Assembly: GCA_945868195.1 (NCBI GenBank)
Contig: CAMBLP010000001.1
Coordinates: 1-48,695, forward strand
From: Bordetella parapertussis
GTDB lineage: Bacteria; Pseudomonadota; Gammaproteobacteria; Burkholderiales; Burkholderiaceae_B
DNA length: 48,695 nt
Reading direction: 5' to 3'
Part shown: in pieces, positions 34,791 through 47,366 of the stretch
How the letters are laid out: each line of letters opens with the position of its first letter
How positions within the stretch are numbered: the stretch's first letter is position 1
The notes under the pieces: model-generated
Told to the model about the DNA's origin: nothing
Seen by the model: the letters and a program-made list of their open reading frames with translations, nothing else
Databases searched by the model: none
Made by a program: the position numbers and the translations under genes

Positions 34791-35429
34791 TTATTTGCCC
34801 CTGACCTGACGAATCAACTCACTCGCCACGTCAAGCGTCTGCTGATATCCACCGGCCTCTGAAGGCGAGGTTACAAAACGGCCGCCCACAGCGACCGAGG
34901 GAGTTCCTTGGATACGATACGCCGTCACAAGCTGATCTGCCCGATTCGCTTTCGATGAAACACCAAAAGACTCATACGCAGCCTCAAACTTTTCGGCGTC
35001 TACGCCTTGCGTTGTTATCCAGCTCTTAATTTCAGCTTTTGTGAATAACCGCTTTTTTTCCTGGTGGATCGCCTTGAAGACTTTGGGATGCAAATCGATA
35101 CGGTTTAAGGCCTCGAGGGCATAATACAAACGCTGCAATGGCTTCATCCCGGCATTAAATGCAACAGGAACACCACGCACGACCACGTCCGCAGGAAGCG
35201 CTTTAGTCCACTTTGCCAACAAAGGTTCTATCGCAGCGCAATGCCCACAACCATAAGAAAAGAAATCAAGAACCTCGATTTTGCCTGGCTCGGTTGCCCG
35301 CGCAGGCGTCACCTCAATAAATTTACCCTTTGCTGCAGCGACTCCTTGCGCAACGCTACCCGCCGAAAACATCAAACTCGACACTGCAAACAACATTACA
35401 GCGAAACGTGAAAAGATCTTGTGTGTCAT
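34791..35429 (-). CDS. dsbA: Thiol:disulfide interchange protein DsbA
   Basis: A 212-residue periplasmic oxidoreductase that introduces disulfide bonds into secreted proteins. The signal peptide (residues 1-28) ends GSVAQG. The redox motif is FFSYGCGHCAAIEP (CGHC near residue 60, one residue off the classic CPHC), and the cis-proline segment is IQGTPSVAVGGRFVTSPSEAGG near 180. The ATG at 35429 (MTHKIFSRF) gives a clean signal peptide; the frame also opens at 35471, overlapping the SPOR gene. It is the third gene of the argS-SPOR-dsbA run typical of Burkholderiales. Confidence 0.92.
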   Translation of the reverse strand: MTHKIFSRFAVMLFAVSSLMFSAGSVAQGVAAAKGKFIEVTPARATEPGKIEVLDFFSYGCGHCAAIEPLLAKWTKALPADVVVRGVPVAFNAGMKPLQRLYYALEALNRIDLHPKVFKAIHQEKKRLFTKAEIKSWITTQGVDAEKFEAAYESFGVSSKANRADQLVTAYRIQGTPSVAVGGRFVTSPSEAGGYQQTLDVASELIRQVRGK

Positions 35430-35457
35430 AGCAATTCGTCCTGAGTGTGCAAATACA

Positions 35458-36135
35458 TTACTGCCGGACAACGGCAGTTGGGATTTTTTCCTGACCGAGT
35501 CGAATGCGCGTTTGATTCATATCATCGATGCGTGCAAATGGTCCGACACGCACGCGATTGACCTGTAACCCATTTACCTCGGCACGCTGAATTTCAACGG
35601 GCATACCCATTAAAATTATTTTGGCGCGCAGGGCCTCTGCATCCTCTAGTACCCTGAAAGAGCCCACCTGCAGATAATAAGGTCCAGACGCCTTTGGCGG
35701 CGTTGAAGAGGTGTCATTTGCGGGAGGCAGCGAAGCGGCCGGGGCAGGTTGCGATGGTCGAGACGTAACATTCGGCGCTGGCGTCAAGGTCGCAATCAGC
35801 GAACCCAAAGCATCCCCACCTTTATTCGTCGACCCTGCGGCAGACGATGCACTTTGGCCTGTTCCGGTCACGCTCGCTTGACCGGTCGGCTGGTCGGGGG
35901 AACTCGGAGCTGTGACAGGTCCAACATCTCGACTCCCTAGTGCAGCATTAGGATCGGGTGCATTTCTTGGGTCAGGCGAACCAGGCGCATCGGGAGAACG
36001 ACTCGCTTTGTCCATAAAAGGCATTGGCGCCTTAAGTACGTAGTAAGCGACACCCGCAGCCAATCCCAAGCCTATTAATAAGCCTGCGAGCACACCGTAC
36101 ATCGTGCTACCACCGGATGATTTGCGTTTTGCCAT
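35458..36135 (-). CDS. SPOR-domain membrane protein
   Basis: A 225-residue single-pass inner-membrane protein. A basic start (MAKRKSSGG) precedes one transmembrane helix (about residues 13-31). A long Pro/Ser/Ala-rich periplasmic linker (about 35-145) and a C-terminal SPOR domain (YYLQVGSFRVLEDAEALRAK...VRVGPFARIDDMNQ, about 150-225) follow. SPOR domains bind denuded peptidoglycan strands at the division septum, so a FtsN/DedD-like role in division is likely. It is encoded between argS and dsbA, nine bases after argS. Confidence 0.9.
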   Translation of the reverse strand: MAKRKSSGGSTMYGVLAGLLIGLGLAAGVAYYVLKAPMPFMDKASRSPDAPGSPDPRNAPDPNAALGSRDVGPVTAPSSPDQPTGQASVTGTGQSASSAAGSTNKGGDALGSLIATLTPAPNVTSRPSQPAPAASLPPANDTSSTPPKASGPYYLQVGSFRVLEDAEALRAKIILMGMPVEIQRAEVNGLQVNRVRVGPFARIDDMNQTRIRLGQEKIPTAVVRQ

Positions 36136-36144
36136 ATTGCGATC

Positions 36145-37830
36145 TTACATCCGTTCTGGCGCAGAAACGCCCAAAAGCTCAAGACCATTTGCGATGACCT
36201 GACGCGTCGCATCAGCCAAACGCAAACGCGCGTGTTTAAGGGCAATATCGTCGACCAACACGCGCTCTGCGTTGTACCAAGCATGAAAGTCAGAAGCACA
36301 GTCACGTAACCAAAAAGCCACCAAATGCGGAGATAGTTCAGCCGCCGCCTGCGTCACCAGTGCTGGAAACTCCGCCAGCCGCTGCATTAAGGCAAGCTCT
36401 GAGGGCGCCACTAACAACGCCGGTGATGCCGCATGCAATTCAGCAGTATTTAAGCCCGCTGTCGCCAGCATCGAGCAAATCCTTGCATGCGCATACTGAA
36501 TGTAATAAACCGGATTCTCTTCACTCTGTGAGCGCGCTAAGTCCACGTCAAACACAAACTCGGTATCGGCGCGTCGCTGAATCAAAAAGAAACGAACAGC
36601 GTCGCGTCCAACCCATTCAATTAAGTCCCGCAAGGTGACGTAACTTCCCGCGCGCTTTGAAATTTTTACCTCTTCACCACCCCGCACCACCTTGACCATT
36701 TTGTGCAAAATGTAAGAGGGGTACTCCGCAGGAATCCCCAACGACAAGGCTTGCAACCCAGCCCGAACACGCGCGACTGTTCCATGATGATCGCTGCCCT
36801 GAATATTGATCGCACGCGTAAAACTACGCTGCCATTTCGTGACGTGGTAAGCGACATCCGGGACAAAGTATGTATAGCCACCTTCGGATTTACGCATCAC
36901 ACGGTCTTTATCATCGCCCGTGCCAAGCTCCGTCGTGCGCAACCATAACGCACCTTCGCTTTCATAGGTATGGCCGCTCGCGATCAACTGATTAACCGTA
37001 TCCTCCACACGACCCGAGGTATAGAGCGAGCTTTCGAGGTAATAGTGATCAAAAGCAAGACCAAACGCCTGCAAATCCAAGTCCTGCTCACGGCGCAAAT
37101 ATGTCACTGCAAAACGGCGAATATTGTCGAGATCGTTCAAGTCACCATTCGCCAATACGGGCTCGCCGTCACTCGCGCTCACCGTCGCTTTGGCTAAAAA
37201 GTCTCGCGCAACATCTGCGATGTAATCTCCGCGATAACCATCTGCAGGGTACTGTGGCGAATCCGGCTCGATGCCTTGACCTCGCGCCTGCACACTGATC
37301 GCCAGATTTTGGATCTGATTGCCTGCATCGTTGTAATAAAACTCTCGGCTCACCTCAAAACCACTGGCATCAAACAAGCGACACAATGCGTCACCCAACG
37401 CCGCCTGACGCGCGTGACCCACATGCAAAGGCCCCGTAGGATTAGCCGATACAAATTCCACCAACACTTTTTGCGCTTTGCGTGGCGCGCGACCAAATGC
37501 TTGGCCTTGTTGGGCAATCAATGCCATGACTGCGGTACGAGCGGAGTGTGTCAAACGAAAGTTTATAAATCCTGGTCCGGCAAGCTCCGCCTGGTCAATC
37601 AAACTGCGTGCTTGAGGGTCTGCCATCAGCACCGCTAGAATTGCCTCGGCAAGCTCGCGGGGATTGCGTTTGGCCGGTTTTGCCAATTGCATGGCGACAT
37701 TCGTCGCCATGTCACCATGTGCCGCAACCTTGGGGCGTTCGAGCAAAATAGAGGGTGTTGCATCGGGCAGCACTGCGGCCACCGCAGCTTGGATACGGGA
37801 AATAAGCGTGTTTTGTTGCTCGAGGAGCAT
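36145..37830 (-). CDS. argS: Arginyl-tRNA synthetase
   Basis: Class I aminoacyl-tRNA synthetase of about 561 residues. The N-terminal Add-1 domain is followed by [22 protein letters not shown] (HIGH motif, about residue 130), [17 protein letters not shown], and [16 protein letters not shown] (KMSKS region, about 365; KISKR, as expected for many ArgS). The C-terminal all-helical anticodon-binding domain begins around [15 protein letters not shown]. The ATG at 37830 (MLLEQQNTL) is preferred; another in-frame ATG is at 37848. It leads the argS-SPOR-dsbA run and is divergent from DUF1840. Confidence 0.95.
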   Translation of the reverse strand: MLLEQQNTLISRIQAAVAAVLPDATPSILLERPKVAAHGDMATNVAMQLAKPAKRNPRELAEAILAVLMADPQARSLIDQAELAGPGFINFRLTHSARTAVMALIAQQGQAFGRAPRKAQKVLVEFVSANPTGPLHVGHARQAALGDALCRLFDASGFEVSREFYYNDAGNQIQNLAISVQARGQGIEPDSPQYPADGYRGDYIADVARDFLAKATVSASDGEPVLANGDLNDLDNIRRFAVTYLRREQDLDLQAFGLAFDHYYLESSLYTSGRVEDTVNQLIASGHTYESEGALWLRTTELGTGDDKDRVMRKSEGGYTYFVPDVAYHVTKWQRSFTRAINIQGSDHHGTVARVRAGLQALSLGIPAEYPSYILHKMVKVVRGGEEVKISKRAGSYVTLRDLIEWVGRDAVRFFLIQRRADTEFVFDVDLARSQSEENPVYYIQYAHARICSMLATAGLNTAELHAASPALLVAPSELALMQRLAEFPALVTQAAAELSPHLVAFWLRDCASDFHAWYNAERVLVDDIALKHARLRLADATRQVIANGLELLGVSAPERM

Positions 37831-37913
37831 GGGCGTGGACTGTAGCAATAAGAAGATTCAAATCATAGCCTGAATTATGTGCAGACCTGCGGTCTCACGA
37901 CCGTGAGCACCCC

Positions 37914-37950
37914 GTGTCCCTTATCACTTAAGGGGTAGTACTATGGACAC
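37914..37950 (+). promoter_or_regulatory. Nested inverted repeats upstream of DUF1840 gene
   Basis: GTGTCC (37914-37919) and GGACAC (37945-37950) are perfect arms. CCCTT (37918-37922) and AAGGG (37930-37934) are an inner alternative. The two stems share bases, so only one can form at a time. It lies in the 157-base divergent gap between argS and DUF1840; function unknown. Confidence 0.35.
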
Positions 37951-37986
37951 AAGCTATACATTCAGCGGTCAACAAGGGAGGCCTTT

Positions 37987-38328
37987 ATGCTTGTTACCTT
38001 TAGTAGTAAAGCCGGCGCAGATATTTTGATGTTGGCGCAACATGCCAAACCTTTACTGACGATCATTGGAAAAACCGATGACAAAGACCTGCTGACCCGT
38101 GGTGTTTTTATGCCTGAGCAACTCGAGGCCGCTATTTTTAATCTTGAACACGCCATTGCGGCAGAGCTCAACCAACCTCAAGAGGAAGATGAGGACAGCG
38201 ATTTGCCCAAAGATGCGTTGACGCTGCCCGTTGGCCTGAAACAACGCTCTTTTCCTCTTTTGGACTTGCTCAAGCGCGCCAGGGCTCAACAAGTGCCGGT
38301 CATGTGGGAAGCAGGCGCGGGCTGGTAA
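37987..38328 (+). CDS. DUF1840 family protein
   Basis: A 113-residue soluble protein of the DUF1840 family, mostly seen in betaproteobacteria. It begins MLVTFSSKAGADILMLAQHAKPLL and has GVFMPEQLEAAIFNLEHAI near 38, then an acidic linker (EEDEDSD) and QRSFPLLDLLKRARAQQVPVMWEAG at the end. No membrane segment. The function is unknown. A GGGAGG ribosome site precedes the start. It is convergent with an alcohol dehydrogenase gene. Confidence 0.9.
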   Translation: MLVTFSSKAGADILMLAQHAKPLLTIIGKTDDKDLLTRGVFMPEQLEAAIFNLEHAIAAELNQPQEEDEDSDLPKDALTLPVGLKQRSFPLLDLLKRARAQQVPVMWEAGAGW

Positions 38329-38339
38329 AGTCCTTAGTG

Positions 38340-39494
38340 CTAATAGGCGCGCTCGAACAACGCTTTAAAGTCTGCAACCGTCGTGTGGCGCGGGTTCCAT
38401 CGGTTGTAATTGGCGGCCAAACATTGCTCAGACATTTCAGCAAACGTGTCTGGCGTAGCACCCACATCGCGCAAGCGAGCTGGTATTCCCAGATCCGCAC
38501 AGAGATGACGAATGGCCTCAACGGCTGCCTGTGCGGCGTCCAAGGTAGGCAAGCGCTCGACCGGCCGGCCCATCGCGACTGCAACGCGTGCAAACTTTTC
38601 AGGGCTCGCAAGCATATTGAACTGTGCGACGTGAGGCAAACATACGGCGTTAGACAAGCCATGAGACAAATGAAAGCGTGCGCCAACGAATCGGGCCATG
38701 CAGTGCACATTACCTAGGCCCGTCTGCCCAAATGTAATGCCTGCCAAAGCCGAGCCCACCAACATATTGAGTCCCGCTTCTAGGTTTTCACGATTTGCGA
38801 CAAACGGCCTAATGTTTGCCGAGAGCAATTCGATCGCCTGCAAATTAATCGCATCGGTCATGAGATTGGCTTGACGGGAAACATACGATTCAAACGCATG
38901 CACAAAGGCATCAATGCCTGAATGCGCAGCCACAAATCCCGGAACCGTTCGCAGAGCCAACGGATCCAAAATAGCGAACGCGGCGGGATTTAATGATGCG
39001 TGCCGTATCGACATCTTGAGATTTTTTTCAGTATCCGAAATCACACAAGAGCCCGAAACTTCCGAGCCCGTTCCCGCTGTCGTGGGAATGGCGATTAAAG
39101 GAAGAGGCGCGCAAGCAAATTTTTCAATGCCTTCATAGTCGTGGATCCGACCGCCATTAGTCGCCAAAATTCCAACCGCCTTGGCGACATCTATGGTGCT
39201 ACCACCACCGATCGCTAACAAAACGGTCGCCTTGTGTCCTTGGCAAACGGCATACGCTTTTTCTACTGTATGCGCACTCGGATCGGGTTCGATTTCCGTA
39301 AAGGTAGCGATCTCGACACCCTCGGCCATTAGCAGCTTTTTGATGTGCGTAAAAAAGTCGCTTTCAACCAACGCACCATCTAGCGCGATAAACAAACGTT
39401 GACATTGAAGCTTGCGGACGATTTCAGAGATTTTTTTATAAGACCCCTCGCCCATATAGAGGGTCGTTGGGCACAAAAAGCTTGAAATCGTCAT
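38340..39494 (-). CDS. Iron-containing alcohol dehydrogenase
   Basis: A 384-residue NAD-dependent dehydrogenase of the group III (iron-activated) family. The nucleotide-binding GGGSTIDVAKAV lies near residue 97 and IPTTAGTGSEVSGSCVI near 137. The metal ligands are expected in AAHSGIDAFVHAFESYVS (Asp and His near 194-198) and MARFVGARFHLSHGLSNAV (His near 263 and 267). Substrate is not assignable; homologues oxidise butanol, lactaldehyde or propanediol. No operon partner: it starts about 20 bases after gyrB on the same strand, so partial read-through is possible. Confidence 0.92.
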   Translation of the reverse strand: MTISSFLCPTTLYMGEGSYKKISEIVRKLQCQRLFIALDGALVESDFFTHIKKLLMAEGVEIATFTEIEPDPSAHTVEKAYAVCQGHKATVLLAIGGGSTIDVAKAVGILATNGGRIHDYEGIEKFACAPLPLIAIPTTAGTGSEVSGSCVISDTEKNLKMSIRHASLNPAAFAILDPLALRTVPGFVAAHSGIDAFVHAFESYVSRQANLMTDAINLQAIELLSANIRPFVANRENLEAGLNMLVGSALAGITFGQTGLGNVHCMARFVGARFHLSHGLSNAVCLPHVAQFNMLASPEKFARVAVAMGRPVERLPTLDAAQAAVEAIRHLCADLGIPARLRDVGATPDTFAEMSEQCLAANYNRWNPRHTTVADFKALFERAY

Positions 39495-39513
39495 CGCGCG
39501 CTAACCTTGTTTG

Positions 39514-43091
<3,578 letters not shown>

Positions 43092-43094
43092 GAA

Positions 43095-44516
43095 TTATCC
43101 CTTTAGAGTTTGTTCGAGCACATGCAGCGTATGGTTAAGGTCTGCTTGTTTCGCACGCAAATCGGTAATTTTCCTCACTGCGTGTAAAACGGTTGTGTGA
43201 TCTCGCCCACCAAACATATCTCCAATGTCTGGCAAGCTTTTTTGCGTCAGTTCTTTTGCTAAGTACATCGCAACCTGTCGCGGCATTGCGATGTTGGCAG
43301 GCCGTCGCTTAGAGTACATATCGGCGACTTTAATTTTATAAAAATCAGCAACTGTCTTTTGAATGTTTTCAACCGTGACTTGTCCGCTTGACACAGAAAG
43401 CAGGTCTTTCAACGCATCCTTACAAATGTCGACATTGGCCACATCTCTGCCATGAAATCTTGCGTACGCAACGACTTTTTTTAAGGCTCCCTCAAGCTCT
43501 CGCACGTTGCTGCGCAAATGTTTCGCTATGAAAAAAGCGACCTCTTCGGGCATCGTGAGGCCCTCTTGTTCTGCTTTTCGCAACAAAATTGCAACGCGCA
43601 TTTCAAGCTCAGGCGGCTCGATGGCGACCGTCAAGCCAGAATCAAACCTTGAGATTAACCGGCTATCTATGCCGGCCAACTCTTTGGGGTATGTGTCGCT
43701 TGTAATAATAATTTGCTTGCGCTGCGCAACCATTGCTTCAAAAGCGTAAAAGAACTCTTCTTGGGTTCGGTTTTTACCTGAAAAGAATTGAATATCGTCT
43801 ATTAACAAAAGGTCTAAAGAATGGTAATAACGCTTAAAGTCATCAAAGGCTTTGCGTTGATACGCTTTCACGACATCCGAGACGTATTGATCGGCATGAA
43901 CATAACGCACTCTTACGCTGTGGCCGGCAGCAACCATTGCATTGCCTATCGCATGGATAAGATGCGTTTTTCCCAGACCTACGCCGCCGTATAAAAAAAG
44001 CGGGTTGTATGAGGTTCCGGGATTTTCAGCAACCTGTAGTGCGGCCGCTCGAGCAAGTTGATTCGCCTTTCCTGTTACAAAGTTATCGAACGTTAAATCA
44101 ATATTAAGCCTTGATTTATCATCCACCGGAGTGACGGTCGCCGCGACCCGCGTGACTTCCTGAACAACCTTTGTTTCAGTTTGTATGAAGCTTGCTGTTT
44201 TGGAGGTTTCTGCTTGGTTCGCGTCAGCTGTACTCATTGATGACTGTGGTCGTTCATTTGGCGATATGGGTAATTCAAACAGGACTTGTACAGGCTGAGC
44301 AAACCAAGTCGATGCAAACGCCTCTATTTGTTGTGAGAAGTTTTTCTTTACCCAATCCAATTTAAATCTGTTTGGCGCAGACACACGCAACTGCGCCTTT
44401 GTTTCATCAAAGGCGAGAGGTACCAGCGGACGTATCCATGCGCTGATTTGCTGTGGGGGAAAGTCCTGCTCTAAATGAGAGATGCAGGATTGCCAAAACT
44501 CGTTCATGTGACTCAC
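43095..44516 (-). CDS. dnaA: Chromosomal replication initiator DnaA
   Basis: AAA+ initiator of 473 residues that opens oriC. Domain I (about 1-85) starts [29 protein letters not shown] variable domain II (about 90-140) follows. Domain III has [22 protein letters not shown] (Walker A, about 170) and [27 protein letters not shown] (Walker B). The DNA-binding domain IV contains [21 protein letters not shown] and the box-recognition [15 protein letters not shown] near 445. It leads the operon dnaA-dnaN-gyrB. A perfect DnaA box lies 37 bases upstream, suggesting autoregulation. Confidence 0.97.
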   Translation of the reverse strand: MSHMNEFWQSCISHLEQDFPPQQISAWIRPLVPLAFDETKAQLRVSAPNRFKLDWVKKNFSQQIEAFASTWFAQPVQVLFELPISPNERPQSSMSTADANQAETSKTASFIQTETKVVQEVTRVAATVTPVDDKSRLNIDLTFDNFVTGKANQLARAAALQVAENPGTSYNPLFLYGGVGLGKTHLIHAIGNAMVAAGHSVRVRYVHADQYVSDVVKAYQRKAFDDFKRYYHSLDLLLIDDIQFFSGKNRTQEEFFYAFEAMVAQRKQIIITSDTYPKELAGIDSRLISRFDSGLTVAIEPPELEMRVAILLRKAEQEGLTMPEEVAFFIAKHLRSNVRELEGALKKVVAYARFHGRDVANVDICKDALKDLLSVSSGQVTVENIQKTVADFYKIKVADMYSKRRPANIAMPRQVAMYLAKELTQKSLPDIGDMFGGRDHTTVLHAVRKITDLRAKQADLNHTLHVLEQTLKG

Positions 44517-44685
44517 TGATCAAACCTCGATTCTACCCTGTCAGGGCTCAAGTTATCCACAGGAGCTACCCGTATTTTTACGGATTGGTTTTTGTAAACA
44601 TTTGACTTATCTCGTGTTTTTTGATGAAATGGAGGGCTTTTTAAGTTATTCCTAAACTTTTTCGCTCTTTGTTGGGCCCTTAATC
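44517..44685. other. dnaA-rpmH intergenic region, candidate origin-associated segment
   Basis: A 169-base A/T-rich divergent gap between dnaA and rpmH, a classical oriC-linked location. It holds one perfect DnaA box (44553-44561), T-rich stretches and a possible -35 TTGACT (44602-44607) for rpmH. Only a single strong box is seen, fewer than a typical origin, so it may be just the dnaA/rpmH promoter region, with oriC elsewhere nearby. Confidence 0.5.
44553..44561 (+). promoter_or_regulatory. DnaA box
   Basis: TTATCCACA, an exact match to the consensus 9-mer, upstream of dnaA and oriented toward rpmH. It is likely used for dnaA autoregulation or origin function. Confidence 0.8.
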
Positions 44686-44820
44686 ATGAAACGTACCTAC
44701 CAACCCTCCGTCACCCGCCGCAAGCGCACGCACGGTTTTCGTGTTCGGATGAAAACCCGCGGTGGTCGCGCAGTCATCAACGCTCGCCGCGCCAAAGGCC
44801 GCAAGCGTTTAGCCGTCTAA
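44686..44820 (+). CDS. rpmH: 50S ribosomal protein L34
   Basis: A 44-residue, very basic protein of the large ribosomal subunit. The translation begins [19 protein letters not shown] and ends [14 protein letters not shown], which is the L34 sequence almost without change. It heads the rpmH-rnpA-yidD-yidC-mnmE set divergent from dnaA. A hairpin separates it from rnpA. Confidence 0.97.
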   Translation: MKRTYQPSVTRRKRTHGFRVRMKTRGGRAVINARRAKGRKRLAV

Positions 44821-44831
44821 TACGGCTAGTT

Positions 44832-44864
44832 GCGAGGGTACGGTTACACCGACCTCACCCTCGC
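44832..44864 (+). other. Stem-loop between rpmH and rnpA
   Basis: GCGAGGGT (44832-44839) pairs with ACCCTCGC (44857-44864), enclosing a small CGGT-TAC-ACCG hairpin (44841-44851). No T-run follows, so it is more likely an mRNA-processing or partial attenuation site that lowers rnpA relative to rpmH. No clear ribosome site precedes rnpA, and the SD-like GAGGG lies inside the first arm. Confidence 0.5.
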
Positions 44865-44878
44865 TCCTTCGCTCTGTG

Positions 44879-45262
44879 ATGTCTCGCGCCACGTATCCCG
44901 CGGCGGCGCGCTTGCACCGCCCCTCCGAGTTTGCCACGGCCCTTTCAGGCCGTCGTATCGCCCGTGGGTCATTTTTTGTAGTAACCGCTCACTTACGTGA
45001 AAACGTATCCTCTGACATACCGACTGAGCTTTTGTGCGCCCGTCTTGGTCTTATTATGGCCAAACGTTTTGCCCATCATGCCAGCACACGAAACGCGTTA
45101 AAACGGGTTGTTAGAGAAGCTTTTCGTGCCAAGCGTTTAGATTTACCGCCAAATGACTTTGTTGTTCGTCTACACAAACGCATCGCATCGATGACGCTCA
45201 CCGAAATCAAGCTTGCAGCACGAAAAGAGGCAGATGCGCATTTTTTGCGAGCGCAACAATGA
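44879..45262 (+). CDS. rnpA: Ribonuclease P protein component
   Basis: Basic protein subunit of RNase P (about 127 residues) that helps the RNA subunit trim tRNA 5' ends. It starts with [25 protein letters not shown] and carries the signature [15 protein letters not shown] (the RNR motif) near residue 75. The ATG at 44879 is chosen; a GTG lies directly before it at 44876. The stop overlaps the yidD start (ATGA type overlap), coupling the two. Confidence 0.94.
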   Translation: MSRATYPAAARLHRPSEFATALSGRRIARGSFFVVTAHLRENVSSDIPTELLCARLGLIMAKRFAHHASTRNALKRVVREAFRAKRLDLPPNDFVVRLHKRIASMTLTEIKLAARKEADAHFLRAQQ

Positions 45263-45549
45263 TGCATTGGCTCAAAAAAATCTTGATTGCTCCAATCAAA
45301 GCATATCAATATTTACTTAGCCCGTGGCTTGGGAGTTCCTGTCGTTTTACACCGAGTTGCTCTAATTATGCCATCGAGGCGATTGAGGCTAGAGGTCCTT
45401 TTACTGGCCTGTTTTTAGCTTTTAAGCGTATTTCCCGTTGTCATCCTTGGTGTCAAGGGGGGCTCGACCCAGTGCCCAAGTCAACGGCGCATCATCCTGT
45501 TCTCAAACATACCGATTCGGCATGTCAGCACCGCAACCGCTCTGATTAA
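45259..45549 (+). CDS. yidD: Membrane protein insertion efficiency factor YidD
   Basis: A 96-residue membrane-associated protein that assists YidC-dependent insertion. The family core is complete: [41 protein letters not shown], then [18 protein letters not shown], with the conserved cysteines. The start overlaps the rnpA stop. yidC follows 47 bases later. Confidence 0.95.
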   Translation: MMHWLKKILIAPIKAYQYLLSPWLGSSCRFTPSCSNYAIEAIEARGPFTGLFLAFKRISRCHPWCQGGLDPVPKSTAHHPVLKHTDSACQHRNRSD

Positions 45550-45596
45550 CGCTAAACTGCCACCCTTCTCTGGTGAGCTATTTTATTTAGGCAAGA

Positions 45597-47324
45597 ATGG
45601 ATATCCGACGCACCATCTTACTCATGATTTTCTCGTTTTCCCTGCTGATGCTTTGGAACAACTGGCAGATCCACCAAGGCAATCCCTCTCTACTCGGTGG
45701 GACGACGCCCTCGTCAACGCCTGCGCCAACCCCAACACCGAGCGCCTCGACAGCGGATTCGACCACTCCACCAGCAAGCATACCGAGCGCGCCTGTTGCA
45801 TCCGTTACGCCTGCTGCGGGCTCTTCATTAAGTAATGTTCCAAGTGTTGCACCCACAGCCGCGACTCAAGCCCAAACGGTGGACTTCAAGACCGATGTCC
45901 TTAACATCAGCTTTGATTTAATCGGTGCACAGCTTGTTCGCGCAGATCTTCTTGCCTTTCCCAGTCGCGAAGAAAAAGACAAACCTTTTGTCTTGCTCAA
46001 CAACCGTGGTGGACAAGTCTATATTGTCCAATCCGGCCTAACAGGCGCGCCTGCTGGTAGCTTGTATCCCACACACCTAGCTCCTTTCACTTTAATTACC
46101 GATCAGCGTGAGCTCAGCGGCGATCAACTTGTCATTAAGTTTGCCTCTGAGTTAAGCGGTGTGAAACTCACTAAAACCTTCACACTTACGCGCGGTAGTT
46201 ACGAGATCTTAGTTGATCATCAAATCGAAAATACGACGGCTCAACCTATTGCACCTGCCGTCTATCTCCAAATCACTCGCGACAGCAAAGATCCGGCAAG
46301 CGAAAACTCCACGCCTAGTTTTATGTCTGGCCCTGTCAGTTTCACTGGGCCGGCTATTTATTCAGATCAAGAACAATTTCAAAAAGTCTCTTTTTCCGAG
46401 ATTGAAAAACGCAAAGCCACCTATATCAAAGAAACCGATAATGGTTGGTTTGCGATGGTTCAGCATTATTTCGTTACCGCGTGGGTTCCTCCCCAAGGAA
46501 AGAGCCGTACTTACGAAATGACGGAACTGCAAAAGAACCTTTTTGCAGTTCGTAGTATCGAGCCTGTCGGCACCATTGCTCCAGGTAGTCAACTCAACAT
46601 TCCTGCCAAGCTCTGGGTCGGCCCTCAAGATCAGCAAGGACTTGAAAAGGTCGCACCTGGTCTCGACCTTGTTGTTGATTATGGCTTGCTTACGATCATT
46701 GCAAAGCCTTTGTTTGCCTTGATGACATGGCTTTATACAATTCTTGGCAATTGGGGTTGGACAATCGTTGTTTTAACGATTTTGATCAAAGCAGCTTTTT
46801 ATCCCCTTTCTGCCGCGAGCTATCGCTCCATGGCAAAAATGAAATTAGTTTCACCACGGTTGCAAGCGTTAAAAGAAAAGTTCGGCGATGATCGTCAAAA
46901 ACTGAATACTGCCATGATGGAGATGTATCGCACCGAGAAAATTAATCCTCTTGGTGGTTGTTTACCTATCTTGATTCAGATCCCTGTTTTCATCTCTCTC
47001 TACTATGTACTGGGCTCAAGCGTAGAGTTGCGCGGCGCTCCTTGGATTTGGTGGATTAAGGATTTGGCGGTACAGGATCCTTATTTCATCTTGCCTGTCA
47101 TCATGATGGGCACGATGTTTATTCAGATGCGGCTAAATCCGACACCACCAGATCCAATGCAGGCAAAGGTGATGATGTTTATGCCTTTGATATTTGGCGC
47201 AATGATGTTCTTTTTCCCGTCGGGACTCGTTTTGTACTGGTGTGTCAACAACATCTTATCGATTGCACAACAGTGGTATGTGATGCGTCAAATCGCTGCT
47301 ATCGCGGCGGCAGCCCATCGCTAA
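45597..47324 (+). CDS. yidC: Membrane protein insertase YidC
   Basis: Inner-membrane insertase of 575 residues (Oxa1/YidC family, Gram-negative form). The first transmembrane helix is at about residues 5-22. A low-complexity Ser/Pro/Thr/Ala linker (about 30-90) and the large periplasmic beta-domain (about 95-350) follow. The five-helix conserved core starts around YGLLTIIAKPLFALMTWLY and includes SMAKMKLVSPRLQALKEKFGDDR, NPLGGCLPILIQIPVFISLYYVL and FPSGLVLYWCVNNILSIAQQW. The length is normal. Confidence 0.96.
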   Translation: MDIRRTILLMIFSFSLLMLWNNWQIHQGNPSLLGGTTPSSTPAPTPTPSASTADSTTPPASIPSAPVASVTPAAGSSLSNVPSVAPTAATQAQTVDFKTDVLNISFDLIGAQLVRADLLAFPSREEKDKPFVLLNNRGGQVYIVQSGLTGAPAGSLYPTHLAPFTLITDQRELSGDQLVIKFASELSGVKLTKTFTLTRGSYEILVDHQIENTTAQPIAPAVYLQITRDSKDPASENSTPSFMSGPVSFTGPAIYSDQEQFQKVSFSEIEKRKATYIKETDNGWFAMVQHYFVTAWVPPQGKSRTYEMTELQKNLFAVRSIEPVGTIAPGSQLNIPAKLWVGPQDQQGLEKVAPGLDLVVDYGLLTIIAKPLFALMTWLYTILGNWGWTIVVLTILIKAAFYPLSAASYRSMAKMKLVSPRLQALKEKFGDDRQKLNTAMMEMYRTEKINPLGGCLPILIQIPVFISLYYVLGSSVELRGAPWIWWIKDLAVQDPYFILPVIMMGTMFIQMRLNPTPPDPMQAKVMMFMPLIFGAMMFFFPSGLVLYWCVNNILSIAQQWYVMRQIAAIAAAAHR

Positions 47325-47366
47325 TTTCTGCGTATAACTCTCTTGTGCGACTCTTGCACAGACACT

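Noticed and set aside
36145..37830. ArgS lacks a canonical KMSKS motif
   Set aside because: KISKR-type or degenerate versions are usual in arginyl-tRNA synthetases, so this is not a defect.
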